Shown piece after piece: positions 1 to 5,045 of a DNA stretch of 5,150 nt (position 1 is the first letter of the stretch; every line of letters begins with the position of its first letter). The notes beneath the pieces are model-generated. The model was not told the origin of the DNA, ran no database searches, and saw nothing but the letters and a program-made list of their open reading frames with translations. This DNA comes from Mesorhizobium sp. (GTDB lineage: Bacteria; Pseudomonadota; Alphaproteobacteria; Rhizobiales; Rhizobiaceae), in contig JAUYMV010000528.1 in the NCBI GenBank assembly GCA_030698645.1, forward strand, positions 1 through 5,150, given 5' to 3'. Made by a program: the position numbers and the translations under genes.

Positions 1-233
1 GAGCAGCGCGGATCGGCGACGAGGGCCCTGGTGTGCGCCGAGAGGCCGGACACGAGGATCAGCGGCGCGCCATCGAGATCGGTCGCGATGCCGACGCGGC
101 TGGCGAGAGGCGCGCCCGTGTCGGGGTCGAGCACGGCCAGAGCGCCGAAGCGGGCGCTGCGCAGCAGGGTCCTGGCGAGCCGGATTGCCTCGGCGTCTGT
201 GGTGCGGATGACATCCTTCGGTTTGTCCTGCAT
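1..233 (-). CDS. HugZ-like pyridoxamine 5'-phosphate oxidase-family protein (N-terminal 77 codons, runs off window)
   Basis: Only the first 77 codons are inside the window; the gene continues past position 1. The visible protein starts MQDKPKDVIRTTDAEAIRLA and then gives the first strands of an FMN-binding split barrel, with the segments FGALAVLDPDTGAPLASRVG (about residues 33-52), ATDLDGAPLILVSGL and SAHTRALVADPRCS. These resemble the N-terminus of the HugZ / putative PNPOx family, whose members bind FMN or haem and often carry a C-terminal DUF2470 domain, which is not visible here. Role in the cell is therefore only a family-level guess (haem use or flavin-dependent redox). The ATG at 231-233 is chosen because AGGA sits 7 nt upstream of it. 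It lies 30 nt downstream of the racemase stop on the same strand, so cotranscription is possible. The family call is from recalled similarity. Confidence 0.82.
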   Translation of the reverse strand, partial: MQDKPKDVIRTTDAEAIRLARTLLRSARFGALAVLDPDTGAPLASRVGIATDLDGAPLILVSGLSAHTRALVADPRC

Positions 234-263
234 CTCGCAATCCTGACTATGGTGCGCTGCTTG

Positions 264-1418
264 TCACCCGGCGACGCCAGCGCTGGCAAGGGCGTCGATC
301 TCGGCCTGCGTGAAGCCGAAACCGGCGAGCGTCGCGCGCAGGCCGGTCGCCGGCGTGTCCGGCGAGGCGGTCTCGGACTTCGTCCGCGAGAAGCGCGGGG
401 CCGGCGCCGGGCGGCGCAGCGTTCCCGCCATGACATGGGTCCGCCGCGCCAGCGCATGCGGATGGTCGGGCGCTTCCTTCAGCGACAAGACCGGCGCGAC
501 GCAGGCGTCGGTCGCCTCGAAGAGCGCCGCCCACTCGTCGCGCGTCTTCTCCCTAATGCGGGCGGCGATCGCGGCGCGCATCGCGGGCCACAGCGTCATG
601 TCGTACTGCGCGGCGAATTTCGCGTCGAGTGGCAGCAGGCGCGAGAATTCGGCGAAGAACTGCGGTTCGAGGCAGGCGACCGCGACATGTTTCCCGTCGG
701 CGCATTCATAGGTGTCGTAGAAGGGGGCGCCGGTGTCGAGCAGGTTGGAGCCGCGCTCGTCCTTCCAGAAGCCGGTGGCGAGAAAGCCGAAGAAGGGGGC
801 GGCCAGCATCGCCGCGCCATCGACCATGGCGGCATCGACCACCTGGCCCCTGCCGGACACGCCGCGTTCGAGCAGGGCGGCCAGCACGCCCATGACGAGA
901 AACATGGCGCCGCCGCCATAGTCGGCGACGAGGTTGAGCGGCGGGACCGGCTTGCCGCCCTTCTCGCCGATCGCATGCAGGACGCCGGTCAGCGCCAGAT
1001 AGGTCATGTCGTGGCCGGCCCGGGCCGCCAGCGGCCCGTCCTGGCCGAAGCCGGTCATGCGGCCGTAGATGAGGCGCGGGTTACGCGCCAGCACCGTTTC
1101 CGGGCCGACGCCGAGCCGCTCCATGACGCCCGGGCGAAAACCTTCGACCAGCACGTCGACGCCGTCGATGAGGCGCAGGAGAAGATCGATGCCCTCGGGC
1201 CGTTTCAGGTCGATCTTCAGCACCTCGCGGCCGTGGCGGTCGAGGTCGAACTCGGGCGGCACGACGAGGAAGGCCTGGGTGGCGCCGGCGCGCTCGATGC
1301 GCACCACGCGGGCGCCCATTTCGCAAAGCAACAGCCCGGCGAGCGGCACCGGGCCGAGGCCGGCCATTTCGAGCACGGTCAGCCCGGCGAGCGGGCCGGT
1401 CTTGTGGCTTGCCGGCAT
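264..1418 (-). CDS. Alpha-methylacyl-CoA racemase (CoA-transferase family III / CaiB-BaiF fold)
   Basis: The 384-residue product has the usual length of alpha-methylacyl-CoA racemases, which interconvert the R and S forms of 2-methyl-branched acyl-CoA by proton removal and return at C2, so that one stereoisomer can enter beta-oxidation. Racemase signatures are clear: RLIYGRMTGFGQDGPLAARAGHD (about 115-137), NLVADYGGGAMF (about 162-173), GRGQVVDAAMVDGAA (about 189-203) and GAPFYDTYECADGKHVAVACLEPQF (about 230-254). By alignment to the recalled M. tuberculosis MCR numbering, catalytic His126, Asp156 and Glu241 correspond to His136, Asp166 and Glu251, a constant offset of 10, so the active site appears intact. 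The start codon lies 3 nt after the stop of the upstream dehydrogenase gene, so the two are almost surely one operon. No good Shine-Dalgarno is seen, which fits translational coupling. A true CoA transferase is less likely given these motifs. Confidence 0.93.
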   Translation of the reverse strand: MPASHKTGPLAGLTVLEMAGLGPVPLAGLLLCEMGARVVRIERAGATQAFLVVPPEFDLDRHGREVLKIDLKRPEGIDLLLRLIDGVDVLVEGFRPGVMERLGVGPETVLARNPRLIYGRMTGFGQDGPLAARAGHDMTYLALTGVLHAIGEKGGKPVPPLNLVADYGGGAMFLVMGVLAALLERGVSGRGQVVDAAMVDGAAMLAAPFFGFLATGFWKDERGSNLLDTGAPFYDTYECADGKHVAVACLEPQFFAEFSRLLPLDAKFAAQYDMTLWPAMRAAIAARIREKTRDEWAALFEATDACVAPVLSLKEAPDHPHALARRTHVMAGTLRRPAPAPRFSRTKSETASPDTPATGLRATLAGFGFTQAEIDALASAGVAG

Positions 1419-1421
1419 GGT

Positions 1422-2183
1422 CTATTTCGGCGCCATGCGGATGGCACCGTCGAGGCGGATGACCTCGCCGTTCAGCATCTGGTTGTCGACGATATGGCAG
1501 GCGAGCGCGGCGTATTCCGACGGCTGGCCGAGGCGCGGCGGGAACGGCACCTGGAGACCGAGCGAGGCCTGCGCCTCCTGCGGCAGGCCGGCCAGCATCG
1601 GCGTCATGAAGATGCCGGGCGCGATGGTCATGACGCGGATGCCGGACCGGGCGAGGTCGCGGGCGACCGGCAGCGTCATCCCGACGATGCCGCCCTTGGA
1701 CGACGAATAGGCCGCCTGGCCGATCTGGCCGTCATAGGCGGCGACCGACGCCGTGTTGATGATGACTCCGCGCTCGCCGCCCTCGAGCGGCTCGAGGTGC
1801 TGGGCGCGGTCGGCCATCAGGCGGATCATGTTGAAGGTGCCGATAAGATTGACCTCGATCACCTTGCGATAGATGTCGAGCGGATGGACGCCGTCCTTGG
1901 ACACCGTCTTCATGGCGATGCCGATGCCGGCGCAATTGACCAGGATGCGCGCCACGCCGAGCTTTTCGGCGACCTCCGCGAATGCCGCCTCGCCGTTCTC
2001 CGCGCTCGACACGTCGCACTTGACCGCGATGCCGCCGATCTCGGCGGCGACCTTCTCGGCGCGCGCCATGCCGACGTCGAAGATGGCGACCCTGGCGCCC
2101 CGGGCGGCGAGCGCGCGGGCGGTCGCTTCGCCGAGGCCCGAGCCGCCGCCGGTGACGATGGCGACTTGTCCTGATGGGTTCAT
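1422..2183 (-). CDS. SDR-family 3-hydroxyacyl-CoA dehydrogenase type 2 (HSD10-like)
   Basis: This 253-residue classical short-chain dehydrogenase oxidises 3-hydroxyacyl-CoA to 3-ketoacyl-CoA with NAD. In related enzymes this includes 2-methyl-3-hydroxybutyryl-CoA from isoleucine breakdown. The Rossmann motif TGGGSGLG is at 11-18. Asp36 at the end of the second strand predicts NAD rather than NADP. NCAG is at 83-86, and the catalytic set is Asn112, Ser146, Tyr159 and Lys163 (YSSSK). The stretches [29 protein letters not shown] and [14 protein letters not shown] closely resemble what I recall of human HSD10 and bacterial homologues, which makes this more specific than a generic SDR call. The start is supported by GGAGGA (complement of 2192-2197) 8 nt upstream. 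It is the first gene of a minus-strand operon with the racemase 3 nt downstream, and the pair suits degradation of branched-chain acyl-CoA. Confidence 0.93.
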   Translation of the reverse strand: MNPSGQVAIVTGGGSGLGEATARALAARGARVAIFDVGMARAEKVAAEIGGIAVKCDVSSAENGEAAFAEVAEKLGVARILVNCAGIGIAMKTVSKDGVHPLDIYRKVIEVNLIGTFNMIRLMADRAQHLEPLEGGERGVIINTASVAAYDGQIGQAAYSSSKGGIVGMTLPVARDLARSGIRVMTIAPGIFMTPMLAGLPQEAQASLGLQVPFPPRLGQPSEYAALACHIVDNQMLNGEVIRLDGAIRMAPK

Positions 2184-2381
2184 GAAAGATGTCCTCCGTT
2201 GATTGTCGCGCCCTGACTAGCGGGGCAAACGCCGCCGCGCAACGGGGAGATGCGGACAGTCACGCTCGACGAGGCGAGGACTTCCGCCGGGGGACCCCGG
2301 CGCCGCCGGCACCGCCCCGGTGTTCGCTCGACGTGCGGCATGTCAGTGGCATGCCGGAACCGCCTCTGGCGGACGGTCGGC
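2184..2381. other. 198-nt intergenic region with GC-rich stem-loops between clpS and the dehydrogenase operon
   Basis: I see no convincing gene here. It must hold the end of the clpS transcript and the promoter of the dehydrogenase-racemase operon, but no clear -35/-10 pair stands out. The only unambiguous signal is the GGAGGA ribosome site (complement of 2192-2197) of the dehydrogenase. Three stem-loops are visible: 2285-2302 (8-bp stem, CGCCGGGG/CCCCGGCG), 2336-2356 (CGGCATG/CATGCCG, 7-bp stem, 7-nt loop) and 2360-2372 (CCGCC/GGCGG, 3-nt loop). None has a U-tract on the minus strand. They may slow or end clpS transcription, but intrinsic termination is unproven. Confidence 0.5.
2336..2372 (-). 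terminator. Possible 3' stem-loops of the clpS transcript
   Basis: Two adjacent inverted repeats lie 9 to 45 nt beyond the clpS stop in the direction of transcription: CCGCC-TCT-GGCGG at 2360-2372 and CGGCATG-7 nt-CATGCCG at 2336-2356. The position suits a transcript end, but neither is followed by a run of T on the minus strand. They could equally be RNA 3'-protecting structures or a palindromic protein site. Confidence 0.3.
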
Positions 2382-2687
2382 TCACTCCTCCGGCTCGGTG
2401 GTGAACATCAGCGGAAAGCCGGCGGCCTTGCCGGCGTCGGTCGCCCGCGCAGCCTTGGTCTCGGCGACGTCGCGGGTGAACACGGCGACGACGCAGACGC
2501 CCTTCTGATGCGCGGTGATCATGACGCGAAGCGCCTGGTCCTCCGACATGGCGAACTCGGCCTTCAGCACCGTGACGACGAATTCGCGCGGCGTGAAATC
2601 GTCGTTGACGAGGATGACCTTGTAGAGCTTCGGCCGCTCGAGCTTCGGCTTGGTCCGGGTCGCGGGCTTGCTGGTGATCTCTGGCAT
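2382..2687 (-). CDS. clpS: ATP-dependent Clp protease adaptor ClpS (ClpS2-type)
   Basis: The 101-residue protein is a ClpS adaptor: it binds proteins with a destabilising N-terminal residue and hands them to ClpA of the ClpAP protease in the cytoplasm. The core runs from VILVNDDFTPREF (24-36) through AHQKGVCVVAVFTRDVAETKA to GFPLMFTTEPEE at the C-terminus. N-degron pocket residues Asn28, Asp29, Asp30, Thr32, Met56 and His60 align with E. coli Asn34, Asp35, Asp36, Thr38, Met62 and His66. E. coli Met40, a gate of the pocket, is Arg34 here. TPREF is the form I recall for the second ClpS of alphaproteobacteria, so ClpS2 is likely. clpA is not next to it in this window. The start at 2687 fits family length; an in-frame ATG at 2747, overlapping the upstream stop as TGATG, would add 20 Arg-rich residues. 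No Shine-Dalgarno precedes 2687. Confidence 0.93.
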   Translation of the reverse strand: MPEITSKPATRTKPKLERPKLYKVILVNDDFTPREFVVTVLKAEFAMSEDQALRVMITAHQKGVCVVAVFTRDVAETKAARATDAGKAAGFPLMFTTEPEE

Positions 2688-2693
2688 GGCAGC

Positions 2694-2722
2694 GATATAG
2701 CGCAGCCGCCGCCCGCGGCCAA
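2694..2722 (-). promoter_or_regulatory. Candidate promoter for a leaderless clpS mRNA
   Basis: On the minus strand TTGGCC (complement of 2717-2722) and TATATC (complement of 2694-2699) are separated by exactly 17 nt; each matches 4 of 6 consensus positions. Only 6 nt (GCTGCC) separate the -10 box from the clpS ATG, so the expected transcription start falls on the A of the start codon. This would explain why clpS has no ribosome-binding site. The boxes are imperfect and not experimentally supported. Confidence 0.4.
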
Positions 2723-2746
2723 CCGGCCGGATCGGGCGACTGGCCA

Positions 2747-3364
2747 TCACATCGCGCCGCGGTCGATGCGGCGGGCGAACACGGTCATGACGAAGGTCAT
2801 GGCGACCGGAAAGGTGACCAGCCAGAGCGCGCCCGCCCAGATCAGCCACGGCCAGAGGATCTGCAGGATCAGCACCGGGGCGAGCAGGCCGTTCAGGATC
2901 ATCCACAGCCGTGCCGCGCGCTCCAGGCCATCGCCGCGCAGGGCGGCCGCCGAACAGAGCGTGGCGAGGCTCATCATGGTGTAGCCGAGCAGGTCGACCA
3001 TGGTGAGCGGACTGCCCGGCGCGCAGCAGGCGAAGGCGGCGGTGCGCGCCGGGTCGCCGGCGAGGATGGCCGGAATGACGGCGCCCAGCTGCACGACATA
3101 GACGAAGCAGACGAGCGCGGCATAGAGGATGGCGAAGGAAAGGCCGGTCAGGCTGGCGGCGGCCGCCTGCGGCGGCGCCTGGACGTGCAGGGCGGCCATG
3201 GTGGCGACGAAGGCCGGCGCCAGCAGGAGCGAGGGCAGGAAGATCAGGATGAGGTCGAGCGGCGTCGGCAGCAGACCCGCGACCTGGAGGATCTGCGGGA
3301 CGCCGTAGCCGACGGCGAAGACGAGCGAGGCAAGGGCGGCGAAGAAGCCGAAACGGGCGGACAT
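2747..3364 (-). CDS. Polytopic membrane protein of unknown function (six predicted helices)
   Basis: I do not recognise a named family. The 205-residue product is strongly hydrophobic with about six membrane helices, roughly at 5-30, 37-59, 71-101, 121-142, 152-172 and 173-196. Basic residues lie at the N-terminus, in the loop around 143-152 (RGDGLERAAR) and at the C-terminus (ARRIDRGAM). By the positive-inside rule both ends would be cytoplasmic and the loop around 102-120 periplasmic. That loop contains a vicinal Cys pair at 113-114. The start is supported by GGAGA about 6-7 nt upstream of the ATG at 3362-3364. The stop TGA overlaps an in-frame upstream ATG of the clpS frame (TGATG at 2745-2749), so the two may be cotranscribed. 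It is divergent from the DUF1428 gene and shares a similar leader with it. No function can be assigned. Confidence 0.78.
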   Translation of the reverse strand: MSARFGFFAALASLVFAVGYGVPQILQVAGLLPTPLDLILIFLPSLLLAPAFVATMAALHVQAPPQAAAASLTGLSFAILYAALVCFVYVVQLGAVIPAILAGDPARTAAFACCAPGSPLTMVDLLGYTMMSLATLCSAAALRGDGLERAARLWMILNGLLAPVLILQILWPWLIWAGALWLVTFPVAMTFVMTVFARRIDRGAM

Positions 3365-3384
3365 GGGGGGTCTCCGGTGTTGAC

Positions 3385-3537
3385 GCCCGCCATCATGCCG
3401 CAGCCGGATCGCGCCGCCTTGATCAGGCGCAAACGCGAACGCGGCGCGGGGCCGGCGGTGGCGGGATGTTCAGGAGACTGCGCCGGCCGGCGGCGGGAGG
3501 CTTGAGACGGTCGCGGCCCGCGGGCATCATGGCGGGC
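3385..3537. repeat. Near-perfect inverted repeat in the divergent promoter region (arms 3385-3401 and 3520-3537)
   Basis: The arm GCCCGCCATCATGCCGC (3385-3401) is the reverse complement of GCGGGCATCATGGCGGGC (3520-3537) apart from one substitution and one missing base. The outer ends lie 20 nt and 17 nt before the start codons of the membrane-protein gene and the DUF1428 gene. Each divergent gene is thus preceded by nearly the same leader, including a following CAA and CGGAG. This could be a pair of binding sites for a shared regulator or an old inverted duplication. Confidence 0.6.
3502..3530 (+). promoter_or_regulatory. Candidate sigma-70 promoter of the DUF1428 gene
   Basis: TTGAGA (3502-3507, 5 of 6 matches to TTGACA) and CATCAT (3525-3530, 4 of 6 matches to TATAAT) are exactly 17 nt apart. 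The expected start near 3537 gives a leader of about 18 nt that retains the GGAGG at 3543-3547. The -10 box lies inside the right arm of the inverted repeat and between GGCCCGC (3515-3521) and GCGGGCC (3532-3538), which could allow a bound protein to control it. Confidence 0.5.
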
Positions 3538-3554
3538 CAAACGGAGGAACTGAC

Positions 3555-3908
3555 ATGACCTATGTCGATGGATTCGTGCTTGCCGTGCCGAAGGACAAGG
3601 TGGATGCCTACAAGGCGATGGCGACGCTCGGCCGCGACGTCTGGATGGAGCATGGCGCGCTCGGCTATCTGGAGGCGATCGCCGACGACGTGCCCTATGG
3701 CGAGCTGACCTCGTTTCCGCGCGCCGTGCAGGCGAAGGAGGACGAGACGGTGATCTTCGCCTGGATCACTTATCGCGACCGCGCCCATCGCGACGCGATC
3801 AACGGCAAGGTGTTCGCCGACCCGCGCATGAAGATGGACCCGGCCAGCACGCCCTTCGACATGAAGCGCATGATCTATGGCGGGTTCGCGGGCATGGTGG
3901 AAGGGTAG
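3555..3908 (+). CDS. DUF1428 (YbaA-like) family protein
   Basis: The 117-residue soluble protein has the length and conserved blocks of DUF1428, the family of E. coli YbaA: YVDGFVLAVPKDK (3-15), EHGALGYLEAIADDVP (32-47), SFPRAVQAKEDETVIFAWITYRDRAHRD (53-80) and PFDMKRMIYGGF (100-111). The family has an alpha/beta-barrel-like fold and no established biochemical role, so none is given here. One difference from homologues I recall is a short ADPRMKMDP segment (88-96), where others read longer (DPR-x-AMMDP), suggesting a small deletion in a loop. The start is firm: GGAGG lies 7 nt before the ATG. It is the only plus-strand gene here, divergent from the membrane protein and convergent with the TetR gene. 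Only 10 nt separate the two stops, leaving no room for a terminator between them. Confidence 0.92.
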   Translation: MTYVDGFVLAVPKDKVDAYKAMATLGRDVWMEHGALGYLEAIADDVPYGELTSFPRAVQAKEDETVIFAWITYRDRAHRDAINGKVFADPRMKMDPASTPFDMKRMIYGGFAGMVEG

Positions 3909-3918
3909 GGGCTTCCGC

Positions 3919-4533
3919 TCAGCAACTGGCCAGCAGCGCGCGGGCGATGCGCCGCATGGCGTGCCTGGCTTCCTCGGGCGTTTTCTTCTGATCGACACGC
4001 AGGCGGTGCCAGACGTCGAAGCTGATCGCGGCGCAGAGCGCGGAGCAGAAGGCGTCGTCCTGGCGCAGCTCTTCCGGAACCACGCAGTACAGCCCCGCCA
4101 TGTCGGCCTCGACCGCGCAGCGGTGCTTTTCGCGCATGAAGGCGGACTGCAGCAGGCGGGCGTTGGCCTGCACCTTGAACGGCATGATCCATTCGAACGC
4201 CTCGGCGCGGCGGTCGATCATCTCGAGCACCTGCTCGCGCCAGTCGGTCGATGTGAAGGGTTTGTCGATGATCGGCCGGATCTCGGCCTCGATCTGCTCG
4301 CCGACCTCCTGGTAGAGGCTGTCCATGTCCTCGAAATGGCGAAAGACGGTGCGCAGGCCGACATTGGCGGCTTCCGAGACGCGCTCGGCGCTCGGCATGA
4401 TCTCGCGGTTGCGGATGAGGGTCATCAGGGCCTCGACGATGCACTTCCGGCTGCGCTCGGCGCGCAAGTGGCGGCCGTCGGGCGCGAGCTCGGGCCTGTC
4501 GATGGTGCCGGCGGCGGATGGGGACTGGGCCAT
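3919..4533 (-). CDS. TetR/AcrR-family transcriptional regulator
   Basis: The 204-residue protein has the TetR architecture. An N-terminal DNA-binding bundle spans about 25-75, with the helix-turn-helix at about 49-68 (AERVSEAANVGLRTVFRHFE) followed by DMDSLYQEV, the classic TetR pattern. A variable all-helical ligand and dimerisation domain follows from about 80. Such proteins are usually dimeric repressors released by a small molecule; ligand and target cannot be read from the sequence. The ligand domain is cysteine-rich for its size (Cys139, 150, 163, 167 and 204, plus Cys31 in the N-terminal part). The ATG at 4531-4533 is chosen because a purine-rich AAGGAAGA lies upstream and the protein then has normal length. 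An upstream in-frame ATG at 4644 would translate the hairpin repeats and add an implausible 37 residues. Its target could be its own promoter or the upstream exported-protein gene. Confidence 0.9.
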   Translation of the reverse strand: MAQSPSAAGTIDRPELAPDGRHLRAERSRKCIVEALMTLIRNREIMPSAERVSEAANVGLRTVFRHFEDMDSLYQEVGEQIEAEIRPIIDKPFTSTDWREQVLEMIDRRAEAFEWIMPFKVQANARLLQSAFMREKHRCAVEADMAGLYCVVPEELRQDDAFCSALCAAISFDVWHRLRVDQKKTPEEARHAMRRIARALLASC

Positions 4534-4587
4534 TTTCGGGTCTTCCTTGCCTTGCGGCGGCGCGCGAACTCCTTGGCTAACGTCTTT

Positions 4588-4660
4588 GCATGAGAAGCGC
4601 CGCGCAACAAGCGCGGCGGGACGGGCATGACAGGCGCCACGCACAAGCGCGGCGGGACGG
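4588..4660. repeat. Tandem repeat of two 36/37-nt units, each forming a hairpin
   Basis: Unit 1 is 4588-4624 and unit 2 is 4625-4660, directly abutting. Both begin GCATGA and share an exact 18-nt core (4607-4624 and 4643-4660) starting ACAAGCGCGGCG. Apart from one single-base indel they differ at only three positions. Unit 1 holds a perfect 8-bp stem CGCCGCGC-AACAA-GCGCGGCG (4598-4618). Unit 2 holds the same stem with one A/C mismatch in the plus-strand reading (4635-4654), which becomes a G-U pair in minus-strand RNA. The array lies between the exported-protein gene and tetR, both on the minus strand. Confidence 0.8.
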
Positions 4661-4682
4661 CCGGCGGCTGGCCGGCCGTCCC
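4654..4682 (-). terminator. Strong hairpin after the exported-protein gene
   Basis: A perfect 12-bp inverted repeat, GGGACGGCCGGC (4654-4665) and GCCGGCCGTCCC (4671-4682) with a 5-nt loop, begins 10 nt after the stop of the small exported-protein gene. Its position and stability fit a transcript-end structure, but no T-run follows on the minus strand. It may act as a Rho-assisted terminator or as 3' protection of an abundant mRNA rather than a textbook intrinsic terminator. Confidence 0.55.
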
Positions 4683-4692
4683 TCGCTGGGTG

Positions 4693-4926
4693 TTACTTGC
4701 CCGAGTAGTTGTCGGACAGGTTGATGTTGAAGTCGCGGGCGGTCTCGGGAGCCGAGATGTTGCTCTGGCCGGTGACGACGCCGGAGCGGACCGGACCGGT
4801 CGACTGGCCCTGCGAATTCAGCACGGCGTCGGAATAGTTCGAGCCATAGAGCGCGGGAGCCTGCTGCGCGGCGGCGACGCCGGCAAAGCCGAGGAGAGCG
4901 ACGGAAGCGATGAGGAACTTGTTCAT
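4693..4926 (-). CDS. Small exported protein with signal peptide, function unknown
   Basis: The 77-residue product starts MNKFLIASVALLGFAGVAAAQQ: one Lys, a hydrophobic core at about 4-18 and an AAA-Q cleavage site after residue 20, a standard Sec signal peptide. The mature part would be about 57 residues, rich in Ser, Asn, Gln and Gly, without cysteine and with no further membrane helix (ALYGSNYSDAVLN, then SNISAPETARDFNINLSDNY). It should therefore be a soluble periplasmic or secreted peptide. Small exported proteins with a similar YGSxYSxxVLN opening occur, as I recall, in Hyphomicrobiales, without known role. The start at 4926 is preferred because GAAGG lies 8 nt upstream and the signal peptide then begins normally; an in-frame ATG at 4956 would overlap that site. 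The gene has its own AT-rich promoter region and is followed by strong hairpins, suggesting an independent and perhaps abundant transcript. Confidence 0.75.
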   Translation of the reverse strand: MNKFLIASVALLGFAGVAAAQQAPALYGSNYSDAVLNSQGQSTGPVRSGVVTGQSNISAPETARDFNINLSDNYSGK

Positions 4927-5009
4927 GGTGGTAACCTTCTCGTTTGTTGCGGGCACCCGGGGCGCGTTTGCGTCGTCTCCGTCTGCCTGAACGAGAAATA
5001 GACACGGCT

Positions 5010-5045
5010 AGTGCCAATAACAAGTGGCATTATTAGTGCCATTAT
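5010..5045. promoter_or_regulatory. Operator-like triple half-site overlapping the promoter
   Basis: Three half-sites alternate in orientation: TGCCA (5012-5016), TGGCA (5025-5029) and TGCCA (5037-5041). The last two form a palindrome TGGCA-7 nt-TGCCA that starts at the end of the -10 box and is centred near the predicted transcription start. Read another way, three similar 11-mers AGTGCCAATAA, AGTGGCATTAT and AGTGCCATTAT begin at 5010, 5023 and 5035. The block is strikingly AT-rich for this genome. The layout fits a repressor site; the regulator is unknown. Confidence 0.5.

Noticed and set aside
33..2174. Very long plus-strand open frame (713 codons) opposite the dehydrogenase and racemase genes.
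   Set aside because: It is fully antisense to two genes with intact catalytic motifs, has an Arg/His/Gly/Ala-rich composition with no recognisable domain, and is what high-GC codon bias produces on the opposite strand.
2203..2236. Possible TTGCGC-N17-TAGTCA promoter before the dehydrogenase gene.
   Set aside because: Only 3/6 and 2/6 consensus matches; too weak to annotate although the spacing is right.
3529..3558. Nine-codon upstream frame ending in an ATGA overlap with the DUF1428 start.
   Set aside because: Its ATG lies within the -10 box of the predicted promoter, so it would be upstream of the transcript start, and it has no ribosome site.
3423..3998. Minus-strand open frame opposite DUF1428.
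   Set aside because: Antisense to a well-conserved protein family; its His/Arg-rich product has no recognisable motif.
3877..4593. Plus-strand open frame of 238 codons opposite tetR.
   Set aside because: Antisense shadow of a clear TetR gene; no family resemblance, and it starts inside the DUF1428 gene.
4534..4644. Longer TetR start at 4644.
   Set aside because: It would translate the hairpin repeats into an Arg/Cys-rich tail unlike TetR N-termini, and a better start with an upstream purine-rich site exists at 4533.
4927..4956. Longer start for the exported protein at 4956.
   Set aside because: It would put ten polar residues before the signal peptide and overlap the likely ribosome site.
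5001..5045. AT-rich near-repeats as replication iterons or an attachment site.
   Set aside because: Only three imperfect units, no replication or integrase gene nearby, and the position over a promoter makes an operator the simpler reading.
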